A DNA stretch of 64,000 nt from Micropterix aruncella (GCA_944548615.1 OX155955.1:10845921-10909920); one strand, 5' to 3'; counted from the stretch's first letter, positions 1 to 12,283 are shown. The notes: generated by a model from the sequence alone, not told the origin. Made by a program: numbers and translations.

Positions 1-400
1 CCCAAATTAACATGCGGTGATCTTCTCCGAAATGTATTATACATGCTGTGTCATAAAACTGTTTACTGCCATAATACAAGGTCATTTCTATTATCCCATT
101 ATAGTTCTATTGCTAGGCTGTTGTTACTTGACCACTATGACTACATAATCCAATACCACGTAATAGTCACTTTCCTTGTCATATTTGACAATACAGTACC
201 TAGCGAGAAACAGGGCATTTGAAACGAAAAAGAGAAGAACCCAACATATTAATGGTATGTAAGTGGGATGAATGCGAGAACAATTTCTTGAAGATAGAAT
301 CAAAAATGAATTATTACTGGCACACCAAAGAATTAGGAAATATTAGAGCTAACCACGACGATTATAGGACAGGAACTAGAATGCTTTGACCAGGTAATGG

Positions 401-561
401 ATAGAGAGAGAGAGAAAGAGAGACAGAGAGAGATAGAGACAGAAAGAAAGAGAGACAGAAACAGAGATAGAGACAGAGAGAGACAGACAGAGATGTAGAG
501 GGAGAGAGAGAGACATAGAGAGATACATAGAGACAGAGAGAGACAGAGAGAGACAGAGAGG
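401..561. repeat. Purine-rich microsatellite (GAGA/GACA)n
   Basis: The + strand is an almost uninterrupted run of GAGAGA and GACAGA units with occasional T. The leucine/serine-rich reading frame on the minus strand here is only the translation of this repeat. GA-rich runs can bind GAGA-type factors in insects, but nothing here shows that it acts as a regulator. Confidence 0.9.
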
Positions 562-1270
562 TCCTATGCGATCAAAGTGTAAAGTTTTCATAAAAATCGC
601 AGATGTATATAAGGTATTCAATAAAAAAAGAATACTGTTTTCGATTATCAGGATTAAATTTATAGATATTTGATTTACAGTCGCTTGATTGATTTAAATT
701 TTTAGAAATGTTATTAAGAAACATTTTATGAATAAATATGTTTCCCCCGCAAAAAAATATTTTTCTTGATGTTCTTTTTTTGTTGCACTATATTTGAAGG
801 TTGTTTCTATGTAATAATAAAATTCACAAGATTTGAATACACGTGGCAACACAAGCGTTGCGAACACGAAACGGATTGACGGACCATACGTTATGACCAG
901 AGTGGCGACGATGATATACAGTTTGAAGGCATCTGCGAGAAAAAATAAGTTTACGATTAGCACCCAACAGGTAATTCAATGAATAGAAGATCGATATAAC
1001 TAACAATAGAGCAATCAGAAAAACTGGCAAAACAAAACGAGACTCTCAAAGAACGACACAAAAACCTGATAATTAAAAGAAGGGGTCTGGAAGAAGGTAA
1101 TGCTGCGCAAAATAGCGATTCAAACATACGACATGTCTACAACTGTACTGAGGCTACAGCTGTACATATTATGTACTATTGTGTACTCTGATACTGAGCA
1201 AAACAAAGATATTATTCTGCTCTACGTTTACATTTTTAATAATTTCTTTACATTATTTTAATATTGTTCG
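562..1270. other. AT-rich stretch without recognisable feature
   Basis: I see no coding signature, terminal repeat or known repeat family. Short overlapping minus-strand frames between 694 and 1030 look like chance frames in AT-rich DNA. Confidence 0.5.
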
Positions 1271-1275
1271 GTAAT

Positions 1276-1642
1276 TCACACATACCTACCTTTAATGGTT
1301 TTATTAGCAGCAGGTGTTCTTATCACACAGACGTGATATGCCCCCTGGTATACAAGGTGGACTGGGTCAGGTTGACCCCTGGTTATGGTGGTACGACGTA
1401 ATCTAATCTTATTTTTTTCTTGACGTTTTATTTTGGACAAAACGGACTTTAAGTCATTTTCTGTTGTGGTAATCAACGCGGTGCGACGCGCCAAAAATCA
1501 ACGTTTTGATTCCATCGCGACGTTCGGATCGTTCTCGACCGACAAGGTCGGTCCGACTACTTTTACCAGCAGTCCGAATTGCTTTTTACGACGCGGCATA
1601 TACTCGTAATTGTCCGGGTTCTCGAACCGCACTTTATCCACT
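1276..1642 (-). other. Unassigned minus-strand peptide-like remnant
   Basis: Two adjoining minus-strand frames have a more protein-like composition than their surroundings. The upstream frame (about 1497-1642) is rich in charged residues and includes the stretch VRFENPDNYEYMPRRKK, then stops at a TGA. A second frame (1276-1494) has no ATG at its start and contains IKRQEKNKIRLRR. They could be pieces of a broken gene or of a retroelement. I recognise no family. The possible splice acceptor upstream lacks a pyrimidine tract, so it is not annotated as an exon. Confidence 0.2.
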
Positions 1643-1649
1643 TCACCTG

Positions 1650-2925
1650 TTTACCTTCGATACCATATAACACTCTCCTCGGTCGGCTTGCACAATGCGA
1701 CAATTTCGCTCAATCCTTCAACAAGAGAGCCAATCAATAAAAGCGGTTGACAGACACGCAAAAATGAACACCAGTGAATATAACTGAAAAATACACTGTA
1801 CATTTTTCTTAAGGTGAACCTCCCCAAGGTTACAATGTTACCTGAGTATGCGATGAATATAGTTGAACACATAAATACCAACTACATGATAGTCAGTAAA
1901 GTGCTCGTAAATACATCTACAGAAACGGGTTACAGAATTCTACCGGAGAAGACTGATATTATGTATTGAAACGTCAACTCGAATATCAGCAAGGAAACAA
2001 AATTCTGCAATTAAAAATCCAGGAGTGCATTCTTTAAGATGCAAAAGTTATTTCGCGGAAGAGATCAAACCTCGAAGATGCTAAGCATCCTCAATATTAT
2101 TATATGGAATGTAAAGCTGGATACTTATGAACACACTGTTAAAAAGCTTAAAGCCTTTAAAATGTGGATCTATTTAAGGATACTACGTATAAGCTGGAAT
2201 GACAAAGTCAAGAATGTAGACGTTTTGAAGTGTTTGAACAAGAATAAGTGTAGAAATATCAAAGAAAATAAAAAATCGCAAACTCGAATATTTCGTTGAC
2301 GTCATGCGTAATTCCGAAAGATACAAATGTATGCATCTCATAATTCAAGGCAAAATAGTCGGAAAAAGAGGTCCGTGATGAAGAGGAACACTTAGGCTCC
2401 GAAATCTATGGTGATAGTTTCTAAAGTCTATAACATCGGCATTTCGAGCAGAGGCCAATAAATGTGTATTAGTCAATATTCGGTAGCAGCCACCGTTCGA
2501 TAGCAGGCATGGCCCAAAAGAAGAAGAGAATGGAATAATCGTTTGGTAGGACCTCATGGCAACATATGTAAATCTATCAAATATTTTGTTAATTCTTTCA
2601 CTTGGAATTATAGAATATTACGCGTTAGCTTCATATGCCACATACATTAAAAATGAATGTTTCCGATCATAATATACGTCGTCGTCGACAGTATAGGCAA
2701 ATAACCGTTATTGTATGGTTTTATTTGACGTCACAAATGGTTTCCTTCTTTCTGTACACACAGATGTTACAATTGTTTTTCTTTTGTATACTCCGGTTTC
2801 TGTGATATTATGCAATTGACAATATTTACAAATACATAAATATTTCTTAATTAAGTATTAGATTTAATGTGTCAAGCAATGACGCAAGCCAAGGCGTCGT
2901 TCGAATATTGTTGATCTCATTGCGG
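1650..2925. other. No supported feature
   Basis: Moderately AT-rich DNA with only short frames (for example plus 2039-2299 and minus 2345-2557) that show no recognised motif. I see no tandem repeat and no terminal inverted repeat. Confidence 0.45.
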
Positions 2926-2929
2926 GTGT

Positions 2930-3080
2930 TCTACATCATCATCAGCCGGAAGGCGGCCACTGTTAGACATAGGCCTCCCCTATATAATGCATTGAAAAAC
3001 GGTTTTAAGCCGCCTCCATCCACCTACTTCCCTATGCCATCGGTCCATCTTGTGACGTGTCCTACACAGCGTCTGCCGGT
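2930..3080 (-). mobile_element. RTE-like LINE, 3' terminal coding fragment
   Basis: Read on the minus strand this matches the C-terminal end typical of RTE-type endonuclease-reverse transcriptases. VTRWTDGIGK corresponds to the usual RWTDDI segment. The codons for GEAYV, a stop and QW correspond to the usual GEAYVQQW ending. The plus strand shows the widespread insect string CGGCCACTGTTAGACATAGG. The frame is interrupted by a stop and a shift, so this is a dead 5'-truncated copy. The family assignment is from memory of the motif. Confidence 0.65.
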
Positions 3081-3474
3081 TCGCGGTCGCCATTCGAAAA
3101 CCCTTTTCCCCAACGGCTATGGGTCGTGCGAGCTATATGACCTGCCCATTGCCATTTCAAGTTTCTAATTTTACGAGCTATGTCAGTGACCGTGGCATAA
3201 CGTTCGTCCGTTTGGGTTTATTCGACTCTGGTCGTGCAGCCCGTCATAAATACCGACCGTCGCTTGATGTTTAGCCGTTCGAGTATATTCGGCTCCGCTC
3301 GTGTAGCCCTGTCCCCTCCTCTCTGAAGGAAATATTTTTTTAGACGCGACGGGATTTCCCTGGCGGAGGGGATTTAAAAATGAGCTTAGAATGCGTTCCA
3401 AAATCAAATAAACAATCGATAGTACGACGCGCTCTGGATTCTAGGTGCTTTAGTTTTTTTCAAACACATGAATA

Positions 3475-3560
3475 TGGCGCCCGCTTTAATTGACGCCCGG
3501 GGCAGGTACCCTGGTTGCCCCCTCCCTTCTCCTCCCAGATCCGGGGCTACCAGATATAAA
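3475..3560. mobile_element. Possible DNA-transposon terminal fragment (GGCGCCC type)
   Basis: A short GC-rich patch in AT-rich DNA reads GGCGCCCGC, then GACGCCCGGGGCAGG, then runs of CCCCTCCC. This resembles the GC-rich flanks of hAT-like non-autonomous elements in insects. I find no matching inverted repeat or target duplication, so it is only a suggestion. Confidence 0.3.
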
Positions 3561-4690
3561 GTAACATATATGTATATGCCAACATAGAATCTCTATTTAA
3601 ACGTATTCATCACTCGGTCTTTTTTTAGAATTTAAAAATGGGGTCAAGTATCAACTTTGAGAGAGGTTTCTTTTGTCGACTAACCAACTTGAAATGGACC
3701 GAATTGAACGCGATGTGATAATCACTAAAATTGCAAATTTTATTAATTAACTGTCGGTTATATAATTCCGGAATTGGTTGCGTCGTAGTCGTTTGAATAC
3801 CTAATATTGTTACATCGATGTAATTTACGTCTTTTCAAGCGATTGTATCAAATAAATTACAATATTTGAACGTTCTTGCACTTGAGATTGCAATGTGTTT
3901 ATAAAATTAGATATAGACGGTTATAGTTAGAAATAGAGTGTATAATTTACTCTGTTAGTACACGCATGTCTATCTGAATTTAATTTCAGAAATAGACATT
4001 GAAACTTAGTAAGTATTTTAAAATTGTACCTACTTTGTTAAAGCGGTTATTATTAAAGCTTCTACTCTCCTCAGCTCTCCTACGGATTTAAGTTAGAAAG
4101 ACGACTTTAATTATGACTTAGTCATAAGAACTTTTATAATGGAAAATGTCTCGAACTTATTATACTATATTAATCCTCGCTCTATCTTATGATACTTTAC
4201 TCTTTACAGCGCCTTGATGTATAATCTTAGATTGCGATATTCCAGAAGCCGTGGCAATCGATACTTATATTACATATTTAAGTAACACTTACGAAGCAAT
4301 TCTTACTTGCATTTACATATTCTAAAGAATCAATATTATCACAATTGAACCAATGAAATGTTAATAGAATCAATATTATTGCAACTGTGGTCACTAGCAC
4401 CAGCCTGACATGCTTGTAACGATTTTGTTTATCCGTTTTATATTACGTATAATGTATTGCAAGTCACTTTTGAATAATGTAGTTATGTTGAAATATGCTA
4501 ATTTTCAATGTCGAATGTGTCGTAATAATCTGAAATGAAAAAAACGTCCATAAATCTTCGGAAGATCGCAATGTTTTACTTAGTAATATATATCCAGAGT
4601 AGATTGTCTGTCATCATCTTCTTATTTAGGAGATAGTATTTTATATTGTTATATTTTTGAAAAAGACAGTTTTCACTCACTTATATTTGA
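3561..4690. other. AT-rich DNA without recognisable feature
   Basis: About 1.1 kb with no coding signal, no clear repeat family and no inverted repeat that I could identify. Confidence 0.45.
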
Positions 4691-4694
4691 AAGG

Positions 4695-4835
4695 TACATG
4701 TATTTATTATTTATTTATTTATTTAAAAAAAAATGTTTAAGAATTATTTTTACAGAATGATTTTGCGTCACTACAAACTAGGCAGTGCCTGTTCCAAGGA
4801 AAACGCCAATTTTATGTGATATTATTTTAAATTTT
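4695..4835 (-). mobile_element. LINE 3' UTR fragment with (AAAT)n tail
   Basis: On the plus strand a (TTTA)n run is followed by a segment containing ACTAGGCAGTGCCTGTTCCAAGG. A near match (ACTAGGCTGCCGCCTGTTCCAAGG) follows a similar low-complexity tail near 13.4 kb. An A-rich tail joined to a shared unique segment is the expected layout of a LINE 3' end inserted on the minus strand. No coding part remains. Confidence 0.5.
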
Positions 4836-5050
4836 AAAGTTTAGTTTTATAAAGATGTTAAGAAAGTGTTATTGTTAATTAATAAATTTAAAAATTAAAT
4901 AAAATAAACAATAAAATCATTAAAAATCAGAATAATCATTAAATAATAAAAGTAGTACAAAATAATTACCAAATATATTTAGGTACAATATATCATATTA
5001 TAAAATTAAAAAGCTGAATTCACTGTTGTTTACATATTGGCAATTTATAT

Positions 5051-5120
5051 TGTTAGAGATGTGAGGGTGTGTAGATGTGAGGGTGTTAGAGACGTGAGGG
5101 TGTGTGTGTGTGTGTAAATG
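5051..5120 (+). repeat. GATGTGAGGGTGT imperfect tandem repeat and (GT)n
   Basis: Three imperfect copies of a unit like GAYGTGAGGGTGT run into an alternating GT tract. This is ordinary simple-sequence DNA. Confidence 0.7.
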
Positions 5121-5854
5121 TTTTGCTATTTTTGAAATGTCATAAGGATACTTTCAGTTTCCGTTCTTCCTTTAATAATCAACCAATGAATGAGACTTTT
5201 TAAAGAACCACCTGTGTCAATCCTAAAATATCGAAGTGGTTTCCTAAAATATTCATTAATCTCGGAGCAAGGTAATGATATTGGTGTTGTTCAAACGATG
5301 TAAATCTCCTGGATACTACATATTGTGGTACCTGCGCCGGTCTTGTGTTCTTAACAGGGAACCATGTCTCTGCTTGCGCGCGATTGAAATTTAAAGCAGT
5401 CTTTAAACAATACAATTGCGTCAAGTATTCGCTTCGAGAAACAACTCATTACAAGAGTACATTTTTAGTTTATTGACTATAATATGAATTATAGTTCTTT
5501 GTACGATGTTTCTTTCGATTGCAGTTTTAGAGCATGCTCCCCACCTCAGAATAGCGTATGTCATTATAAATAGGCATATAGTATATGGCGTATGTCGCCT
5601 CACAAATCTTCTCTGCATCGCCTTAACAAGTATGCGATATATAGGTTACATATTGTGGATTCTACACGTTTGATGGATATTTAAGCTAACTTCTCACATA
5701 CGAGTTAAAGATTAGGTTAAGTGCATCGATCAATTTAAAGGAGATACTCAAAGAATAAATCCTAACAGTTTGCAGGTTTCCTGAACTATCTTATTTACAT
5801 GTAGAGAGAAAATTATTCTAAGAGAATCAAAATTTCCTATCTCAAGGAGAATTG

Positions 5855-6350
5855 CCACCCTTTGGGAGGCCACGGTCTTCCATTTCGATCAAGCCCGGAT
5901 AACACACTCGCCATTCCGATACATCATTCTTCTGTTTACACGCACTCTTTTACGGTCCATTCTGCTCATTTATGGAATCAGCTACCTCACTCTATCAGAC
6001 ATGCACCTTCGTTGCACACTTTCAAAAAGTTGTTAAAGAAACATTTATTTTTACACAGCCACTAACCAAATACCTCACCTTGTCCTCTCCTTTATCCTTC
6101 CCTGGGCAACCTTAGCATAAGTTATTGATATATATTTCCATAAGTTTATTTTAAATTTAACTTTACTACTTCTGTGTGTATTGTACGGTAACAATTATGA
6201 ATTAGTTTGTCAAATGGTTGACTGTAAGATATCGCTATAGCGATAAGTCTGCCATTTGTGCATAAATTGTGTTTTTTTTATAAAGCAAGTGTAATATTCA
6301 TTGAGTACTTTTTTATAGCACAATAAAGTTATTCTATCCTATTCTATTCT
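5855..6350 (+). mobile_element. CR1/jockey-group LINE, C-terminal RT end and 3' UTR
   Basis: The frame 5862-6065 reads like the C-terminal tail of a CR1/jockey-group reverse transcriptase. It has SFTVHSAHLWNQLPHSIR followed by a basic FKKLLKKHLF segment and a stop. The WN-LP-IR then FKK-L pattern is characteristic. The following 280 bp are a 3' UTR ending in AATAAAG and a short (ATTCT)n tail at 6330-6352. The copy is strongly 5'-truncated and no endonuclease or catalytic RT motif remains. Confidence 0.75.
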
Positions 6351-6374
6351 ATCTAAGATAGGATATCGTCAAAC

Positions 6375-6905
6375 TTCAAAGATATTTCATCGCCCCAAAT
6401 TTTTTTAATACTTTAGAAGAGTCAGTAAAAAATGTTCAAAATGTACATCAATTTAAGATAAAAGTAAAAAAATGGCTCCTTCACGAAGTAGGTCGTACAA
6501 AGAGTGAAAAAGAATTGCTTCATACAATAATTTAAAATATGTGTGTATGTAGATGTATGTTTGTGTGTGTTATTATATATGTATGTATGTTTGTATGTGT
6601 ATATGTGTATATATGTATGTAACTAACCCTTTATCATATATATTTGTATTAATATGTGTACTATTTTATGCCGTTATCTTAGTGTTAGTATTGAAAGTAG
6701 TCTATTAGTCAGTACTACTCAAAAACAAAGGCTATATATTTCGTATGCCCAGATACAGGCTGTTAGGTCTAGTTGGGCATTCGTCTAGAATGATCGTATG
6801 GGTTGTGTTCATTTTCTTATTGCTTATATAAATAGTTACAAAGCATATCTGTACGATCTCACTGTTAACTCTCTACCAAGTTGTAACAAATAAATAAATA
6901 AAATA
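6375..6905 (+). mobile_element. LINE copy 1 of the KVKKWLL family (C-terminus and structured 3' UTR)
   Basis: Coding remnants at about 6380-6534 give VKNVQNV, KVKKWLLHEVGRTKSEKELL and a stop. This is nearly the same C-terminus as the copy at 43.2 kb. A (TG/TA)-rich 3' UTR follows, then a conserved block at about 6670-6860 with a 7-bp stem-loop (ATGCCCA/TGGGCAT, 6745-6751 and 6774-6780) and a second helix GATCGTA/TACGATC. The element ends in an (AAATA)n tail near 6900. It is severely 5'-truncated. Family placement near CR1/Daphne is inferred. Confidence 0.75.
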
Positions 6906-7458
6906 AAAATATATGAAATTTTGATTGCCAGCTCGGTCTTTCTTCTCTTTTATCAGATATCCTCGCTTTTAGAGGTCAGCCGTTGTAGCAGTCTGGCTTG
7001 CCATACGTAAAACGTTTGTCTGTCTGCTTGCTGCCTTAAAATTATTCTGTCGACCCGCAGAGGACGTGTTCCCAGTTAGTTTTTTTTTAAATTATAATAT
7101 TTCTCGCCATAGCAACACACTACAGACTATTACGATAACCGTGGACTGTTTTCGTAATTTATTATTATGTTATTTAAATCGGAGAGATAGTGCGGTTTAC
7201 TGACATGATACCGCTGACATTGTAGCTGATACTTCGGTTTGTTGTTGCTGCGATAATCTATTTTCGTAATATACTAACTACACTCGGGTTGAATCAGATT
7301 AAGAGTACATTTCTTGCTGGATCATTTTTTTTTAAATTAACAGCTTCTATGTTTAGTTAGATACAACTATAATTAGTACTTACTATAAACAAATAAATAA
7401 ATAAATACTTATTTGAATGAATGAGTGAATTGAATCGTTATTACATTGCATAATGAAG

Positions 7459-7486
<28 letters not shown>
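7459..7486. repeat. (TA)14 microsatellite
   Basis: A pure alternating TA tract of about 28 bp in AT-rich DNA. Confidence 0.95.
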
Positions 7487-7489
<3 letters not shown>

Positions 7490-10268
7490 GATTATATTGC
7501 ATTACACATGGTGGGACTTTCATTGCGTAACGATAACTTACAACCAACCATTGCAGATACACGTGATTTTTAAAGGTACGTTATAAACAAAAGAGAGAGC
7601 AAAAACGATAAAGAACGTTATGTCTAGGTACGTATGTGATTACAGGATAGGGAAGATTAGGGGAGGGTAGAGATCTATGTTTGTTGAGATGGGTAATGTT
7701 TCCTAAATGCGACTGAAGGCAGCTGGTTTCCTAATCAGGCTGCATGGATAGTAAATAAAGTCGAATATGAAGATAAGTGATGTAATGGGATTGAGCACGA
7801 AATATTGTGTCTGGATCCGAGTGAAATACAAGGATTCGATATGAAAGAATTGCTTAAGATATGAAGGTGAAGTGGGGTTTTACTAAAAACACGCTAGGGC
7901 TGGGCTCGGATCGGTTTGTATATGGCAGCTCCAATCAGCTCATCAGAAAGATTTTTTTAATTCGGATAATTCATTTAAAAGCTACCGCCTCTTAAGTAAT
8001 ACCGCTTTCAATTTATTAATTCAAGGAGTCATAGTCCGATTTCCAAAAAACATGCGATAATATATTTTTCGTATTATTTCGGATAGCCTATAAAGAGTTG
8101 GGAATCATACGAATGAACATGTCATTTCCCAGTCGTAAAGCTTGTCGGCTTTTCCCATCGATGGATAAAACAGATCGGCGAATTTTCTAAATCGGACAAC
8201 GCTTTTTTTGGGATATCGATGAGCCAGATAGATAGACACACATACCGACAGATTTTTTCGTTGTATAATTCTATATGTTTTAACACATGGACACATCTAA
8301 TTTTCATAAAAATCTATTTTTCATTTTTTTATGTAAATGCAAGACGCGCCGTCCAAGCCTTGTGTGTTGGTCGGACTGGCGTTAGCGTAATTTCTACGTT
8401 TACGAATCCTTATCCATTACAGATTATTACAAAATTCTGTAATGTAGAATAAACTAATTAATAATTACCTATTTAAACGCAAAGGGCCTAAATGATGTAA
8501 AACTCCAAAAATGCGAAATTTGGAGTAACAGTTAGTTGCTGTATAGCACGTGGCAAGGTTTAATTTTATGTACATAATAACTAAGTGCATCATATTTTCC
8601 TTATTTTCATTCATAAAAATAATATTTGTGGAAAAACCCACGTATTGACCTTAAGATTGAGTAGGTTACTCGAGGCTTTTCGTTAGCAATTAGCAAATAT
8701 TTTTTACAAAATTACGAACAGTTTTATTTAAGAGGTCAAATTATAGCCGCAATACACATCTGTCATTTTATTGATTTATGCAGCAGCTACGCAGAACCTA
8801 CGCAGAACGGGTAATGAAGAATGCTTCGTTTTAATACGTTTTCCCATACAACTGAATATACTATAAAAAGTAGAAAGTAGTTAGTGCAAGGTTTGGCGAG
8901 GACGGCAAGCTACAAGAGTCTCCAGCTGCAGCTCGTGCTACTTAGAGAATGGTCTGCTGGGCAGTATGATGTGGTTCGTTGTCGTGTAGAATCGTAGCCA
9001 AGAGCTATTCATCCGAATTGGTTGTTTGACGAATTTCTCATATTTTTTTATTTTATATATACATAAAGATGATATATACATTAAGATGTATAGGTATACC
9101 GCGGCGACAAGGGATACATCCCACCGTTGGCAGTGGCCAATTACGAATGACGATTTGGGCTTCGCGCATCGTCTAATATAGTCGATTTGGCTTTTCAATT
9201 ATAATAAATTATCAAATGAATAGTTTTTTATAAAGTAAAAATTTGATGACAATAATAAAATAACTTAAGATCACTGTGTTATTTTTTATAGCACTCAAAA
9301 GTATCTTTCATAAATTGAAAAAAAAATATGTTTGGCCATAACATTTTTGGAAATTACGTAATTTCAAACATTTTTTTCTTATATTTTTTGTATGAAAGTT
9401 CTAAAAACTGTCTTGGTACTATGTAAATAGACCATACGTTGGTGTAAATAGTATTTTTTAATAATGAGAATCATCTCTAGATTTTTCAAAAACTGAAGAC
9501 TAATCTCGCTCGTTTTTATTTTTTTGGAAAACAGTAACAGAATAAAGATAATTTACAATTAATATGTAAATAATTTACTAATTTCGTTTTAGCGAAATGA
9601 TAGCTTAAGGATCGGGTTTTAAAAATCCGGCATAATTGTATTAAGATTCTTTTTCGTGTTCTCACAACCAGGCCACAAAATTATGCTTCATATAGCTTTT
9701 GGCCGCCACGGCCGCCACAGCATAACTAAAAAAAAATACAGAATTATTAGAAAAGTAATATAGAATAGAATAGGACTACACCATAACATTATAGCAGTAA
9801 ACCGTCATTAAATATAATCTGTTTCACATATGGCCCAATTATAAATGCCCTTGTCGCACTTGCATCGCAAATAATAGTACGTGTACGCACTGATCACCTC
9901 GTCGAGTCATCGCGGTAACAGCGCATGACGGATACGATAAAACCATCATGTTTCAAATGATGTCAATGATTTTTCACGGCAGTTTCTTATCCGTGTGTTA
10001 AAATTACAGCTGCTGCGCACATACGCACCCGCGGACCTACGAGCACGAGTTGATAGGAATCTAAAACGGAAAAGAAAATTATAATGATTTTATTTTTCAG
10101 CATAGTTTCCTTACTCACAATAGCTGCTTATAGCACAGCAATGACTTTCATATTGTTCCGAATGCATTGTCCTAATTGAAAGTTGTATCTTTTCCTATTA
10201 TCATCAGTACAAAGAGGTGCATTATTGCCAATACCACAATATTGCCACGAGAGCCATCACTAGTGTAA
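7490..10268. other. Low-repeat intergenic or intronic DNA
   Basis: About 2.8 kb in which I recognise no transposon terminus, coding region or RNA gene. The short frames at 8105-8452 and 8938-9198 have no recognised motif and differ little from chance expectation. Because it is comparatively free of repeats, this would be a reasonable place to look for conserved non-coding elements. Confidence 0.4.
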
Positions 10269-10277
10269 ACACAAAAT

Positions 10278-10384
10278 ATGAAATCGAAGACTATCGCGGT
10301 TGTTTGACGTTATAAATAGGTTTAAAAATAGGATAGAATGGCAAATTCACGCGGTAAATACGTTCTTAAACCTAATTATAATAG
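10278..10384. mobile_element. Short Penelope-like or foldback element copy
   Basis: A 107-bp segment starts ATGAAATCGAAGACTATCGC, the same start as the element at 45378, and contains CACGCGGTAAATACG. It is flanked by the 9-bp direct repeat ACACAAAAT (10269-10277 and 10385-10393). Starting at the same point as the 45-kb copy, with its own direct repeats, suggests a true element end rather than random truncation. Confidence 0.6.
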
Positions 10385-10628
10385 ACACAAAATCCCGAGT
10401 ATGAGGAGCAAGTTCGCCCAGAGGCATTTTACGAATTGATGTTTTATGATTTTTAAAATTCTTATTTGATTTCTTTTGTTTTTACTTTAAAACCAAACGT
10501 GTGCACATATTAAATATTTTTTTGGTACGCCTGCCTTAGTACAGGCCTAGGCCTAGTTAGGCGAAGTTGACGTAGTGATCTACATAGATGCTGTAGTATG
10601 TTTTCTTTTTTACTACTGGTGCAAACTG

Positions 10629-11287
10629 GAGCTAACGGGCCCATGATGGGTTGGACACGAAGACCCATGTGTTCAGGGTCGGTCACACTCACGGGTCAAC
10701 ACCCATCCGACGGCCTCCACGCACGGGGTTCGAACCTGGGTAGGACTCTGGCCCTGGTCAGTTTCCCCTGGGAATCAAACCTTTGGCGCTCCTGGACGGT
10801 CTTCGCACCGTGCGGCTCAAGCCAATCGATTGTGCACTCCGACTAAATAGGGGGATTCTGGAAGCTGTATTGTTTCCTATAGAGCGGGGGTGGTTGCGTA
10901 CCTTACGGCGACTGCTCTTGAAATGACCATTGGCCATCCGATCCCGGGTTAGAGGCGGGCAAAGGACGCCATGGTCCGCGATAGATTCAGTATTCACCGT
11001 GTCACCGCTTCGTAAGGGAGAGGACCGCGCAAGCGACCTCGAGCTCGGAACCAATCGAGAGACCGGAGAAATCTGGTCACAGTTGGTAGTTAGGGCGCGA
11101 GTGCCGCCCGCCAGGTAGCATACCTGGCTATCTCGCGGTAAGGCGTTGGTCTCTAAAGGGTTGTGGCGTAGCTAGACGTCGGATTGTTTTGTCCAGTCTT
11201 CTACGCTCACTCCAGGGAGATAGAACGACTAATCGTTAAAACTCCCTGTGGTGACGGGCTCGCCCGTTGTAGTCGACACCTCAAGAT
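10629..11287 (+). mobile_element. GC-rich retroposon-like family A, copy A1
   Basis: This is a 659-bp GC-rich segment in AT-rich DNA, repeated at 24486, 27254 and 57052. The 5' end is GGAGCTAACGGGCCC. The 3' end has a stem-loop (GACGGG, loop, CCCGTT) followed by GTAGTCGACA. A polymerase III B-box-like sequence GGTTCGAACC lies about 100 bp from the 5' end. Imperfect direct repeats GGTGCAAACTG and GGTACAAACAG flank it. Short frames inside are open by chance because of high GC. It encodes no recognised protein. Confidence 0.75.
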
Positions 11288-11299
11288 GGTACAAACAGG

Positions 11300-12283
11300 A
11301 ATATTTTGAATTACTGCAGAAATGTATATCTCATGATTTACTTTAAAAATGGGCCTCTTTAGCTAACCTATGTCAGAAATAGGTCATTAATATTATGACC
11401 TAAAAATATAATAAAATTACTACTATTTAATCACTGAAATCTAATTGCGACAATTATTTTTAATGTATTTATTCATTACTTTAAAATGTCGATTGATTTG
11501 ACATTTTGATTTCTACTTCCATTTTATTTTATTTCTTTGTTTCTTTATAGGTTTATTTTTACAGTTTTTATATGGGATTATTGAGATTTCAATTTTTAGC
11601 CATGCTTTATTCTTTCTGACACTCAAATTATTATTATTATATATAAATGACTATTTTTTCGTTACTTTTTTATTATATATAAGCTACTTTTTAGAATTAA
11701 AACTTTTAGGTAATATTGCAATATCTTCAATTAACAAGTTCATCCAGATGTGTGTAAATTATTGTAAAGCTACACGCTTGAGAACCATAATGTGCGCGCA
11801 AGTCATCTCTATATATAATCCTACTCATACTCATATAAGTAAATTTAATTATAGAAATCATTTAATGTAAAATATTTTTTAATGAATAAATTATTTTAAC
11901 TGATTTCGATTAAATTAGTCGATCTTTTAGAGAATCTTTTAGAAATCTAAAATTCTTCGAATATTGGCGATAGAAATTCTATTCGTATAATTAAGAAAAT
12001 ACAATACTTATTAATATTAATTTTATGCAATTTTCAAAACAGTATTTCATTTTTATTTATTATTACACAAAATATATTTACGAATTGCTCGTTTTATCAT
12101 TAATTTACTCGGGTATATTTTTTAAATTTTTTTTTTTCGGTACTCAAACAAAATATTGTTAGCATGTACATACATACCTACATACATTCCATTCTACATA
12201 AATATCGTTTTTATATGATAGATGGATATTTATATATGAATCTGATGATATGAGATGGATATGAGATGGATATTTATATATAT
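11300..12283. other. Very AT-rich DNA without feature
   Basis: Nearly 1 kb of A/T-dominated sequence with no coding, repeat or structural signal beyond homopolymer runs. Confidence 0.5.

Noticed and set aside
376..621. Leu/Ser-rich minus frame of 81 codons
   Set aside because: It is translation of the GA microsatellite.
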